A stretch of 64,000 nucleotides of DNA from Agarophyton chilense (taxonomy: Eukaryota; Rhodophyta; Florideophyceae; Gracilariales; Gracilariaceae). Position numbers and translations under genes: made by a program. The notes under the pieces are model-generated. The model was given only the letters and a program-made list of their open reading frames with translations. It made no database searches and had not been told where the DNA came from. Shown here piece after piece: positions 20,301 through 31,898 of the stretch (within the stretch, counting starts at the first letter, position 1; each line of letters opens with the position of its first letter). The DNA lies in contig JARGXX010000097.1 in the NCBI GenBank assembly GCA_030374765.1, positions 1 to 64,000 on the forward strand, written 5' to 3'.

Positions 20301-22581
20301 AGCCGCTGTTCTGGAAAGCGATATTTCTTTGGAATACAGAGGAAATACAATCTCTGAAATTGGCCCATCTCAGCCCATGTCTCCCTTCGGTGTCAAACTC
20401 GTCGATGTAGGGACTCGGACATATGAACATCATCTCCCTACTTTTCTAGAGCACCTTCGCACAATGAACAGCTGTAATAACTCGGTGTTTAAGTCCACCA
20501 TGCAATTTAATGTTACTGTTGCAGTAGCAGAACGCCGTGAAAACATTCTAGTGGTCATGCCCACCGGATCGGGAAAGACTTTGTCCATTCTACTTCCAGC
20601 GTTTATGGAACGCTCATCCTTTACTACAATCATGATTGTTCCGCTGGTGGCACTGGTAGAGGAACTTAGGCTCCGTGCCGAAAAATGTGGGCTTCATGCC
20701 AGTACAACTATACCTGGAAACATCGGAGAGCCAGCCGACGTTTACATGCTCGTTCCCGAGCAGGTTCGGGACCAACGATTCAAGCAGTTGGTTCAAAAAC
20801 TTGTGGCGGAGAGAAGACTGGCCCGCGTTGTAATCGACGAAGCCCATCTCACTGCATCTTGGTCTTCTTTTCGACAAAGCCTGCGTGATTTGAGATACGG
20901 ACTACTTGAAGTACCGAAAAACATCCCACGCATCTTACTAACTGGGACTATTCCACCACGAGATCGCTCTGCCCTTGTTGCAAAGCATGGAATGCGTAAA
21001 GCTTCTGTTCTCAGCATGCCCACAGTCCGCAAGAACCTTTGTTTTGCCGTGATCAACGTCGAAAGCGATTCACCATGTTCGCAAGATCGTTCAGAGGGCG
21101 GAAGGTTTCAAAGTGCGAAGCAGAAGATCCTCGAGAAGACTCTCTCCGTTCTTGAAGAAAAGTTAGAAGAGATAGGTCAACAAGTTAGGCTTAACGCCAG
21201 TGCTCATCAGGACTCGCCTGCTTTCCGAGTTCTCCTTTACGTCACTCGAAGGAAGGACGCCGAGCAGCTCAGTGATATTCTATCAGCCTTATACGAGGAG
21301 GAACAAGGTTTAGACAACGGAAGCCCCAGGAAACCACTATCGAAAAAGGTCTCTGTTCTTTGCTATCATGCCGGCATGGACAAGATTCAACGGATCCAGA
21401 TATACAAAGCTTGGAGACAGCAAAATAGTCAAGGTGAAAAAGATACGACGGATTCATCTCAGTGCACAGTGGTCCTCATGGTGTGCACGTGTGCGTTCGG
21501 AGCTGGAATAGACGCCCCTAATGTGAGACTAGTCTTGCATGTAGGTGGATCTACGTCACTTTCGGACCATGCACAGGAGTCTGGAAGAGCAGGGAGGGAT
21601 GGAAGGCTCGCTTTTTGTATCACCGTCTACTCCAGTAGTCTTGCACGTTCCTTTGAGGCTGAACTAGAGCGAAAGGCATTGCAGATCCAAAATGAAGAAG
21701 ACTATATTAAACTAGAGCAGTGGAGGGAAGAACAGAAATGGCTCGAAAACACTTTGTTGTGCCGAAAGAACTGGATGTATGGTGTCATGGACGGGGAACA
21801 AAGTGGCATGTGCTTGCTGGATAGCGAGTCGGAGAATTGTGACATTTGCGACACTCGAAGCAATGGCGCACCAAAGTTTGATGACGGTGATAAGCGACAG
21901 AGTTGGGAGAATTGCAGCCCTGCTGGGCCGAAATGGAGACCGAAACCCCACGCCCTGGAAGCGGAAGGTCCTGCTAAGGCCTTCTCTCAAGCATATGAAC
22001 CTTCTAGGCGGGCACTACAATTTACATCTTCTCATGAAGAAGACTCAATGAGTCATGTTGTAGGGACTTGCGAGTCCCTCATTAGAGAATTTGAACATGA
22101 TTGCATTGCTTGCTATGTTTCACACAAAGCAGTTGTGAAACACGGTAATCAAAGTTGCGGGTGGAAAAGGAACCGATGCTTCAGATGCTACTCAAAGGAT
22201 CACAGGTACCGCTTGTGTGACAAAGATCTTGCAATACCATCTGGAGGTTGTTTCAAGTGTGGTCTGTCTTACGCGAAAGGATTCAAAGTACACAGGGATG
22301 GGCTGGGTTTCGGTCCTACTTGTAGACTGGTTCTTCTCAGGGAGCTTGGCTGGTTTCTGTGGAGATCATCGCCGATGAAAAGGGCGCGTTTGGTACAGGA
22401 TCTTTTCTGCGACAGAGACTGCAGTCTCTTCAACGAATCACAAGTGGAAAGCTTACGTTCTGACTCTACTATGTTTCACGAACAAGACCGGGTGTTTGCG
22501 AAATGGTTATCGTCGTCGGACGACGAAACTCCCAATGTTCTAAGGATTGGCGTTTGGTTTTCAAATATGAGGAAGGAGTAA
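17390..22581 (+). CDS. TLH-like protein: C2H2-like fingers, TyrRec-like domain, RecQ helicase
   Basis: Modelled as two exons, 17390-17830 and 17914-22581 (83-nt GT-AG intron), giving about 1,702 aa. Two identical-format fingers C-x2-C-x12-H-x4-H sit at residues 18-39 and 115-136, the arrangement of the fungal DUF3505-type N-terminus. A tyrosine-recombinase-like block has Arg675 (SPARATEIATLRL), Arg797 (FNDYRNYS), His833 and Tyr842 (AAHSVETAERAYAR), then WHKYLGF, which I recall in fungal relatives. The RecQ-type helicase has GSGKT (about 1032), DEAH (1122), TGTIPPR, and QESGRAGRDG (1368). The tail carries many Cys/His pairs. The layout matches fungal telomere-linked RecQ helicases (TLH), which also lie beside telomeres. 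The intron is inferred; if it is wrong, the gene is split by a frame change near 17845. Confidence 0.8.
17831..17913 (+). other. predicted 83-nt GT-AG intron
   Basis: GTAAAA at the 5' side and GTCCAG at the 3' side. Removing it joins the zinc-finger frame (phase ending ...VITD) to the recombinase/helicase frame (VGEVTIVF...). This explains why the second frame has no good ATG and why the first ends at a TGA inside the proposed intron. Not confirmed by transcript data. Confidence 0.5.
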
Positions 22582-23008
22582 AACGAGCTTAGTCAGATAT
22601 GAAAGTAAATGCAGCTGTACGTAAGTATAAACTTTCACATTCGTTTCACACGTACATGTTTTAGGGCAGTACTGCACCATTACCGATCAGAGATATGAAA
22701 TGCGAGTTATATGAACCGTGTGATGCTTGAAGTGAAGACCATGCTCCATTTCGCCGCGTTCTATGGTTTTGGTATCGTAAAATGATCAACAATGGAATGG
22801 GGCTCAATTTACCGGAGCGCCTTGGCATACAACTGGTTCTCCAAAAAATTAAAAATTTAATCGCGTTCCATTGCATCCATCAGGCGCTGTCAAAAACGCA
22901 CATACTCTTATTCTGCGCTGCGTTCCATGGTTGGCGTCAGAGCAATGACAACATGTAAGCAGCCCAAACGCATGTAAAATCATAGAACCCAACCTGATCC
23001 TAGTAGTA
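22582..23008. other. intergenic, nothing recognised
   Basis: AT-rich trailer of the helicase gene. Words such as ATATGAAATG and CTCCATTTC weakly resemble the inverted repeat at 10652 but are not long enough to call an element end. Confidence 0.4.
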
Positions 23009-23229
23009 GGCACCTTCTATCGCGCTTTTCTAGTCTCGATCAGACTTGCATTTGCGGTGTACTGAGGCCTGCTATTCGGTAGATTTAATCAAAATACATG
23101 TCTGGCTGCTTGACCTGCGCCACAGCATAATTTTTACAATTTTTTGTCTGGCCGGCCCTGTTTTCAACTCAGACACAGACATCAAAAAATTCATTGATTT
23201 TTCAGCATGCCAAAACAACAATTTATTCA
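23009..23229. repeat. dispersed repeat B, copy 1
   Basis: About 221 bp starting GGCACCTTCTATCGCGC and ending ...CAGCATGCCAAAACAACAA. Near-identical to 23849-24069 at an 840-bp offset; its last 60 bp appear again at 35454-35516. Confidence 0.85.
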
Positions 23230-23279
23230 GGGGTTTAGAATTCAATGCCTTTTCAGCTTACTAAAACACCATTATATTG

Positions 23280-23356
23280 AAGATTGTTTTCCTTACTGCA
23301 AATATAAAACCCCGTAATGGTGCATCTTCCCCTAAACCCACCTCTTTTCTCAAGGG
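23280..23356 (+). mobile_element. remnant resembling the PLE 3' trailer
   Basis: The stretch GATTGTTTTCCTTACTGC, followed by an AATATAAAACCCCGTAA-type segment and CTTCCCCTAAACC...CTCAAGGG, aligns by eye with the PLE trailer at 3260-3336, with scattered substitutions. No RT sequence accompanies it. It implies an older PLE-family end, or a trailer shared with another element, about 15 kb inside the present telomere array. Confidence 0.6.
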
Positions 23357-23779
23357 ACTGCAAGTCATTCAAACATTTTTCGGCATGCTAAAACGCCAAT
23401 CATCACACGGTTTTTGTGTCCAACTCGGTCCCTCTTCAGCACTCTTACACATCATTCACATCCAACACGTTCTCCTCAGCCCTACTTGTGCGTGTCCACA
23501 GTTCGGTGAATCACGAGCTAGTCATCTGCCGTCTACGGCACACACGGCAAATACCTTTTCTCAGATTGTAAAACCCCTCCCAAACACACCCAAATCCGAA
23601 GCCTTTCGAAAATTAGATCAGATCATCTAGCGGCCACCATGTTCAACTGTACACTTTGGATTTCTCTAAGATCCTCCCTCACACGTCTTCCTACGTGTTT
23701 AGCCGCGTTACATGCCCGTGCAACGTGTAGTCCAGTGCCCAGACATGAGTTTGGTATGGCAACTGTCACAAGTTCATAC

Positions 23780-23833
23780 ACACCCGTGGTGTCTCAGACA
23801 CCCGTTTTGTCTCAGACACCCGTTTTGTCTCGG
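23780..23833. repeat. 3 x 18-bp minisatellite
   Basis: Three tandem copies of ACACCCGTTTTGTCTCAG-like units, each containing the palindrome TGTCTCAGACA. It lies between the two copies of repeat B. Confidence 0.8.
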
Positions 23834-23848
23834 ACAACCTCCATTTTT

Positions 23849-24069
23849 GGCACCTTCTATCGCGCTTTTCTAGTCTCGATCAGACTTGCATTTGCGGTGT
23901 ACTGAGGCCTGCTATTCGGTAGATTTAATCAAAATACATGTCTGGCTGCTTGACCTGCGCCACAGCATAATTTTTACAATTTTTTGTCTGGCTGGCCCTG
24001 TTTTCAACTCAGACACAGACATCAAAAAATTCATTGATTTTTCAGCATGCCAAAACACCAATATATTCA
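23849..24069. repeat. dispersed repeat B, copy 2
   Basis: Second copy of the 221-bp repeat, with one or two differences noticed. Its right end is abruptly joined to the third copy of the 798-bp subtelomeric repeat (CGCAAACGCACC). Confidence 0.85.
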
Positions 24070-24222
24070 TCGCAAACGCACCTTTTTTAGCTGCGTACAC
24101 GACCCCAAAAACTCACATACAAAACGCCTGACAATGTGCCAACTGCCTCCACGAAATCGCCACAGAACCAAGCGCAAACGCATACCCTAACCCTTTCTTT
24201 TGTTAAAATTTTCGCACGTTAT
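24069..24222. repeat. 798-bp subtelomeric repeat, copy 3, left part
   Basis: Matches unit 1 from about 8436 to 8592 (CGCAAACGCACCTTTTT... to TTTTCGCACGTTAT). It continues at 34998, so one repeat copy was interrupted by the LTR element between them. The last five bases GTTAT are the left target-site duplication. Confidence 0.88.
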
Positions 24223-25086
24223 TGTAGGTCAACGCCCCCAAGGGGGAAAACCTACGAAGACGTGCGGATCTTCCTCTCACGAGGCAACCAGTGCGGTAGA
24301 GCCCACCCAGGGATGGGCGCGCAATGCCGGGTGTAAGCCGTGCGGAACCGTCGCGACGGGCGCAGGGAGGCTGAAAGAAGCCGAGAATATCCGCCGAAGC
24401 GGTGCTTGCGTATCCTCTGAGGAGGCAAAACCCACGAGAGTGGCGAGCACGACATGTGTCAGTGCGAGCCGCAAGAGCGGGAATTGCCCAATGAAGGGGA
24501 GGACAAGGGAAGGAAAATGGGAACGGAGGCAAGAGGGCGAGGTTGACCACGAGTCGCAAGAGGAGACTCGGGAATAGCCGGCACTGCCGGGTGTAGCAAA
24601 CCGTATACACGGGCGGAATCACGAAAGTGGGAATAGATACCCAACACACGAAGGCTGCTTGAACGTCCAAGGGGGTTGGGAAGCCGTGCATCACGGGAAA
24701 TCCCTCCGTAAGGAGTTGTATATCCGCACAGGCGGTTCGACCCAGAGCCAAGATCTGGAAGACCAAGATCACCCTTGTTGGGGAGACTTTACTGGACGCG
24801 CGGCCGCGAGGCCGGCGGCCTAAGTACTGTAGTCACCGTAGAATAGAATGAATAAAGTCTATCCTAAATAGCTAAATGTCCGTCTAATAAAAGGGGCCAA
24901 TCTGGTGGCCACGTGTCGCGCGGGCGCTGCGGCCACGTGTATGGCACCCGGTCCCGCCGGTACATCACCGGTGTTCTGGCCATCGCCGTGAAAACGGATT
25001 ACTCCTACTCATAACGAGGTTGCACGCTGGAGGCTCCGGAAAAAACTTAAGTCCCCAAAAACCTCCCTGGAGGACGTTGCTCTTCA
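24223..25086 (-). repeat. E1 3' LTR (864 bp)
   Basis: Terminal repeat TG...CA, same length as the copy at 34134-34997. It is the 3' LTR because the genes read leftwards. Confidence 0.92.
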
Positions 25087-25100
25087 TATCCCCCCCTTAA
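25087..25100 (-). promoter_or_regulatory. E1 polypurine tract
   Basis: On the minus strand TTAAGGGGGGGATA abuts the 3' LTR, the usual place for plus-strand priming in LTR elements. Confidence 0.7.
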
Positions 25101-25132
25101 GACACGGCGAACACCTCGAAGAGGAAGTCGGC

Positions 25133-26908
25133 ATGGCAGCTCGTCATGATAAGAGCGCATCCGACACCGAGTCTCCGGAAACCAACACACCTTCACCAAG
25201 GATCCCACGCACGCCCTCCGCATCCGATTCCAACCACAGAACACCAACACGCACCATGTCCAACCACGACCGTCATAACACATCCGCGACTCCCGTCCTT
25301 GGCGGTTCCACCGGCTTCCGGTCCGCGCCCCACCCTGGGGATGTTACCAACCTCGCGTACGAAGACCGCCGCATTGGCGCCCGCTTTCGCGGACAGGCGG
25401 ACCCACCGCAGTGGCCGACCTACGTGGCCCTTGTCGGTGCAAATCCGAGAACTCGGCATGGCTCCGCGATGTTGCGGTATGCGCCTTGGTTTCACCCATT
25501 GGCTGTCCGCGAAGAGGATTTGATCCAATCCTACACCGATAATTCGGAGATGCTCCCGGGCGACCTGCCCGGCGTGGTGACCATGTCCTGGGATTGGCGT
25601 AATCATATCGCCATCCCGGTACACCACATACTCCGCTGAGGCGGTGAATCCTCTGCGGAGGCTCAGGCCGCGCTTGTGCGGATCGCTTATCTCAGGCACC
25701 ATCGGGTGCCTTTCGAGTTCCCGATACCGCCAAAGGTCGAATTCGACGTCCACCTTTACCGCACTCGCGGGGAAATGTCGTACTGTGACCGTCTTAACGG
25801 GTTGGAAACCCTCGCTTGGAGGGGCACACCGATAGCTCGGCAAGAAGCCCTTTGCTGGGCACGACGGATTCTTCGGGCCGAGTTCCGCTACCAACCGCGG
25901 CAGTCGCGCTCGAACTTCCTTCAGAACTTCATCCGCGATGAGCGGCGTTGGCGGGCCCGGACCGGGTATTTCGTACCGTACCAGAACACGGAGATTGAGC
26001 GCATCGCGCCTGCTCACCGACGAGGTCGGTACGTCAGTCTCGCAGACTGGTGGTCCTCCTTGGAGGCGTGCTGGGGTTGCTTCATTGAGCTGCCCCCAGT
26101 CTTCACCTATGTAGGGTCGTCGTTCTTGAACGATCCCCAGTCGGGGTGGTGGTCCGTCGTGGTAAGCGAATGGGCCGTCCGCACTGCGGCTTTTATCCTC
26201 GCTGAGGCGTACGACCAATACCGATTGTGGTACGTTCCACCGCGTGTGCGGGCTGCGATCCGCCGTTTGGACATGTGCATCCCCCTTGGGGGCGAGGCGA
26301 ACGAAGAACAGATGCTGGGCCTCCTCGACTTTGGGGAGGGGGTCCAGTGGGATGAGGGTACGCTGGAGAACTCCCAACGCATTCAACCGCGTTGCGGGTC
26401 TGGCCCCGGATTCGGGAGGAATACCGCGCTAGCGGGGGATTTCTTCTACTTCGACCCCTGGGATTACCACGAGATCAGCCGCGAGGATGCGGAAGCCAAC
26501 CGGCATGCGCCGCGTGAAGTCCCGGCCGACCACCCGCGAGGGTATGTCGACTCGAGCGACTATTACCGCGACTATGCGGATGGTGACCCGATGGTCGACA
26601 ACGAACCGGAGGATCCGGGTTACGCTCCGATGGAGGGTGACGAGTCCGGCGAGGCCGGTGAGGAGTCCGTTGAATACGGTGGTGCGGCTCCATCCGGGGC
26701 TACTGATGCCGTGCGAACGGATTCCTATCCGACTCCATCGGTGGCGGGCCCGCCCGCAACTGCCGCTGGCGCGGAGCGGGGCGAGGTCATCGCGCGCTTC
26801 CTTCGAGAGGTGGGGCTTCGCCCTTCCGAGACCTCGGGTGATGTGGCCGCCATGCGGGATGCCCTAGCCAACCGCCCGGGTGGGGGTCCACCTCGTGCGG
26901 AGGAATGA
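25133..26908 (+). pseudogene. E1 antisense accessory reading frame
   Basis: Reading frame on the strand opposite to gag-pol, between the chromodomain and the 3' LTR, not whole (about one break). The N-terminal part is Ser/Thr/Pro-rich and starts MAARHDKSASD. The middle has a Trp/aromatic-rich, folded-looking region (LADWWSSLEACWGCFIELPP, SGWWSVVVSEWAVRTA). The C-terminal part is acidic (DYRDYADGD, EDPGYAPMEGDESGE). No family was recognised. Extra antisense frames at this position are known in some plant Ty3/gypsy lineages. A long frame also exists on the opposite strand here; the plus-strand product looks more protein-like, but in GC-rich DNA this is not decisive. Confidence 0.5.
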
Positions 26909-27241
26909 CCGGAGCTTCGGGTAGAATGTAGTGCGGCGCCACTAGGGCGCCCTTGTCAGGAGTGAGAAATAAAAAGAGGAGGGTCGCCTTTCCGACGCCC
27001 TTTCCCAAGTCCGCTCCCTTCTTTCCGGGGTACCGGCCTTCTACCGGGGTTCCGGCGTTGCAGGGAACCAGCCTAGCTGGGAGTTCCGTGTTTAACGGTG
27101 GGCGCTTCGCGCACGGACCAGGTAACTGGCACGACCACCAACGACGTTGGGATAGCGTGAGCGGTTGCTTCCTTCCCCTCGTTGGGGCATGGACGGGGAT
27201 GGCGCGTGGCGCCATCAGCCATTCCATTCCGTATTCACGGT

Positions 27242-30200
27242 TTATCCTTCTTGGGCGTTTACCAGCGTGGCTGGGAGTGCGGTCCCCGCAAGGCGGTGGT
27301 ATCTCATTACCGCAGAGCGCGGGAGGTGCTCGAAGGGCTCCGGAGTGTCCCACTCCGGCCGGTATTTGTACCAGCGGGTCCGGTACTGGAGCACCCCGTG
27401 CCCATCGTAGCTATGTCCGACGCTTCGGTCGAGGACGTACTCCTGTATGTAAACTTGCCGGCCTTGCCGGGTGGTGGGGACCCGAGCCTCAGCGCCGCGT
27501 GGTGCTGGGATCGTCGTCGCCTGTTCCGGGTCACCCGGTTTGTCATTCCGCTCTGCGGTTGTTGCGGGGTTTCCGGGGCTGCCGTACCGCTTCGTGGGAG
27601 TTGCCGGCGCGGCCGGGTTGTGTTTCCGCTGGGCAGTAGGAGCTTCCCTGAAGTCTGCCCTTACCGCGAGTTTGCGGGGGTCCTTCCGTCTTGGTGACGG
27701 TTTGCCGGGGGCCTTCGCTTGATTTGCGGCATGCGGCGTTCCCATTGGTGGGCAGTTTCCGCTGTGCGGTGCGCCGTGGGCGGTGAGTGGTTCACCGTCC
27801 CGGTGATCCGCCTCTGCGGGGTGACTGTCAGCCAATGACCGGGATGCCGGGTGCCCATTGGTCCGATCTCCTGCGCGGGTCACGTGACCTTGAGAACGGG
27901 TGGTCGGGCCGTCGCGGACGGTTGGCTCCGATTGTTTGGCAAGGGAGGCGGTTTTCGACTTGTCGTTGCGCCCCTTTTCCCCCATGGGGTTCGTACCGTT
28001 CTCAACGGAGTGGCTCGCTAGACCTGCTTGCGCAGCGCCCGCCTGAGTACCGGTATCGACCGAAACGCTCGGTGTGCGACTGCAAATGTGCGGGGAGCCC
28101 TTAGTTGCTTCCACGCGATGCGGAGCGTCCGTACGGCCTCACTTCCCGGCTTGGGGTCTTCGAGCGCCTTGGTTCCCCTTGCGTGGTTGCGTGGCGGTCG
28201 GATTGACCGCCGCGTCCCGCGGGAGCGGAGTGGCGTCCGGCGACGATGCCGGATGCCCGCTCGGGGGCCTTGCCCGGGGTGTCCGGTTAAACTTCCGTTG
28301 CGACGGCGATGCTTCCGCGATTGAGCGGGTCCCCTCCCCCTCCTTAGACGGAGCGACGGGTGATGGTGGGCTAACCGCATGGCGGGTAGAAATACCGCTG
28401 CACGGCGCCCGTAAGGGTAGCTGGCCGCGAGGGCCAGGTGTTTCCGGCATTGCCGGTGGTTCCGATAAAGTCGGTATATCGGAGAGACCCCGTGAGGGGT
28501 GCGGTACCACGGCGGGGCGTGGTGCCACCGTTGTACCCGTGGTATCCGAGGCCGTTTCGACGGGGGCTGATGCGTTTTCCGCCTGCGGCAGTGGGGCGGC
28601 TACGATGCTGTCTTGTGAAAGACGTTCGTGGTCACCGTTCTTGTCCACCACAACGGTGCCGGGGAGGGAGGACACGACCTGGAACGGACCTTCTGCGACA
28701 GGCGAGAGCTTGTGACGCTTGTCGGTTCGGGGGTTGCAGTACTCCCGGCGAACGAACACGTAGGTTCCCGGCTTGGGCGGTGCCGGTAGTGGTCCGCGTA
28801 AGCGGTTATCAAAATCCCGCTTGTAGGCGGCCTGGGCACGTTCCATGGACTTCCGGGCGACCGGTACGAGCTCGGTAAGCCAGTTCTTCCACTTGAGGCG
28901 GTATTGACCCACGGATGGGAAAGAGGTGACCCTGTGTTGGGGTTCGACCGCCACTGGCGGGGGTGTCCTGGAGAGCACAAGCTCGAAGGGAGTCAGACCG
29001 GTTGTCCGGTGAACCTGCGTGTTGTAGGCGTAGGTGATAGCATCAGAATAAATGTCCCATGTCATTGGGTGATCGGATACGTAGGAGCGTAGCGACGCGA
29101 GTAGGGTGCGGTTGAAGCGTTCCACCTGCCCGTTTGTTTGCGGGTGGTAGGTGGTAGTAAACAGGTTCTTGACGTCGAGGATGCCGCAGACGTCCTGAAA
29201 GAACTTAGAGGCGAACTGCTTACCGTTATCGGATAGAACCTCTATCGGAGGGCCATTCCCCGGTTTCGGGCCAATCCGACTCCGTCGGTGTTTCCCCTTC
29301 CAAGGTAAAGCACGGGATGTCGTCGACCTCCGGGTCGGCAAGTGCTTCAACTGTCGTAGGTAATCGAGAGAGGGCGTCTGCTTGGGTGTTCTGGACACCC
29401 TTCTTGTAGACGACCTCGAAGTCGAATTCCGCTAAGCGGAGGCGCCACCGCATTAAGCGGCCAGAAAGATCTGCGATGTTCAGCAGCCACCTCAACGAGG
29501 CATGGTCCGTGTAAACGGTGATATGAACGCCCATGAGGTATGGGCGCAGCGTGGATAGCGCCCAGACCACTGCGAGGCACTCCTTCTCGGAGACCGATTA
29601 GTTGCGCTCGTGGACGTTCAGCGTGCGGGACCAATAGCCAATCGGTTTGCGTTCCCCCTCGGGGGTGGTTTGGAACAGTGCGCCGCCCACCTGGTGTTCG
29701 CTGGCGTCGGTGTCGATGGAGTAGGGAAGCCCAGGTTTGGGCAAGGATAGGATGAGAGCTGTCGTAACTGCCTTAATCAAGGAGCGAAAAGATTCCGACT
29801 GATCGGTGGTGAATGGCGCAAGCTTTGGTGGCTGGCCCTTCCGCAGTAGCGCGTTTAGCGGAGTGCCAATATCCGAGAAACTCGGTATAAACCGTCGATA
29901 GACGTTGACCAGACCTAAAAAGGATCGGAGCTCCGTTTGAGTACGGGGCTCCTTCGCCTCACAGAGGGACTTGATACGAACTTGTTCGATCATTAACCGT
30001 CCTGGACGGATGACGTGCCCGAGATACTTCACCGTGTCGGTGAAGAACTCGCACTTCCTCAACTTGAGGGTTATTCCTGCGTCTCGCAGTACGGTCATCA
30101 CGTCCCGCACGCGGGTCAGGTGATTGTCCAGGTTTCTGGAAAAGACAATGATGTCGTCCAAGTAGACAAGGCACGTGCGCCACTTGAAACGCGACATCAG

Positions 30201-31682
30201 TATGTCTATTGCCCTTTGAAAGGTGGCCGGGGCATTGGTTAAACCCAACGGCATCCGCTTAAAGCGGTAGGAACCCGAGTGGCAAACAAACGCGGTTTTG
30301 TCTCGGTCCTCTTCCCGGACTGGGACTTGCCAGTGGCCCCAGTTAGCATACAGAGCCGTAAACACGGTAGCGTCTCCGAGCGAGTCTATACACTCGTCCA
30401 TGCGCGGAATCGGGTAGGTGTCCCTCACGGTGACGGCATTTAGGCGGCGGTAGTCAACGCAAAACCGCCACGTGCCGTAAGCCTTGAGGGCCAGCACCAC
30501 CGGTGAAGCCCAAGGAGATTGGGCGGGCTGGATGACTTCAGCACGGAGCATCTTGTCCACCTGAAATTCTTCCTCCTCCCGAGCTTTCGGTCCCGCCCTG
30601 TAAGGGGGTTGTGCAACCGGACGTGCATCCGGTAGCAAGTCTATCCGATGTTCGGTTGTATTGATCTCACCCAGTGAGCCGTCCCACATTGTGGTAAACT
30701 CGCGTAGCATTCCGCGTAAGCGGTCCCGGTGTGAGACCGGTACATGACTCAGGTCCAGGTCCTTGAGGGCCTTGATCGGGTCTATCTTATCGTAGCTCGT
30801 AGGCTGTGCCCTGGTGTCAGGTGTGGGAACCGACGAGGTCGGAAATGCATCCGTCTTGACGGTTTTATCGAGCGCCAACTGCTGTGCCTCCCCGGAGGTT
30901 TCTGCACCGGATACCGGGAGACCATCCTCGGTAGAGGGAGTTATTCCGAGTACTTTGGCAGCCGTCACCTTTGTAGGGAGCATCGAGAGCGGGTGCGGCG
31001 TCACAGACCCAATGACTTGGTTCTTTGCCAGCGTCTGGGGAGCCTTTCCCAGATTGGCAACCAACACCCTGAAAGGGGAATTCGGCGTGACTTGCACGAT
31101 TCCGTTCGCAACGGTTAACTGAAATTTCTCGTACAACGAGGGCAAGGGCTGAACAACCCGAAGACCGTGTTGACGGAAATTGACTGAAACCATAACCTGG
31201 CTCTCCGGGGGTATGGTGACTGACGAGGCAACGCGTAGCTTCGTAGAATCTCGGTTCGCCGGTGTGGGTTCCTGCGCAGCAGGTAGAGGAACGTGTTTCT
31301 TCGATGCCCGCTTCAGCGGTTGACGAACAATGGGGACGGTCGATCCGTCCTCAAGTTCCACCTGCTTAAGGCGTGGGCGGATGGCGTCGACAAACCTGTC
31401 GCAGTAGTCACATCCCAGTATAACTGGCGCGGCCAGCGAGCGGCACACAATAAAAGTTAGTTTAACCACCATCCGCCCTAGCCTGACGACCAGTTCGATC
31501 ACACCAACCGTTTTCAACGGATTGTTATTGGCGTCTGAGACGTCGGGTACCGTTTCAGAACGGATGAGTGACCGCAATGGCGGGGGTAAAACCGATTCCA
31601 CAATAAAGTTCGGCCCTGCACCTGTATCCAGGACAGTGAGATATCTCACCATAAACTGCGTGTGCAGACCTAAGGTCAGCAT
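27242..31682 (-). pseudogene. E1 pol region: PR-RT-RH-IN-chromodomain
   Basis: Reading leftwards: aspartic protease (VLDTGAGPNFIV), reverse transcriptase (FCVDYRRLNAVT, LVYLDDIIVFS), RNase H (VYTDHASLRWLL), an integrase core (DNGKQFASKF, HPQTNGQVERFNRT) and a chromodomain near the end (YIQEYVLDRSVGH... YRTRWYKYRPEWDTPEP). This order and the chromodomain place it in the chromovirus branch of Ty3/gypsy. The coding region is decayed. Confidence 0.88.
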
Positions 31683-31898
31683 AAATCTTGTAGTTACGCT
31701 TGGCCATTACCAAGACTCCATCCGGGATCCGGTTATTTCTAATCCGTATCCACGGTCGACGCAAAACACCGAGGTGTTTAGAGTCCGCGTCTGCGGTGTC
31801 CTTCCTTGTCAGGATTTTCACCGGGGAGCGAGGCATCGGCGCCTCGGGCGTCGTCAGCCTCAACTCTGAGGACGCCTCTCCCGAAGGGGAGACTCCCT

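Noticed and set aside
22582-22900. Right-hand terminal inverted repeat of the three-gene set
   Set aside because: ATATGAAATG and CTCCATTTC words are too short and spaced differently from the inverted repeat at 10652.
23639-23905. 88-codon frame with an ideal GCCACCATG start
   Set aside because: It spans the minisatellite and runs into repeat B, with no domain; the good start context may be chance.
25193-26386. 397-codon minus-strand frame opposite the E1 antisense frame
   Set aside because: Composition looks like the complement of a coding frame in GC-rich DNA and no domain is seen. The plus-strand reading was preferred, with limited confidence.
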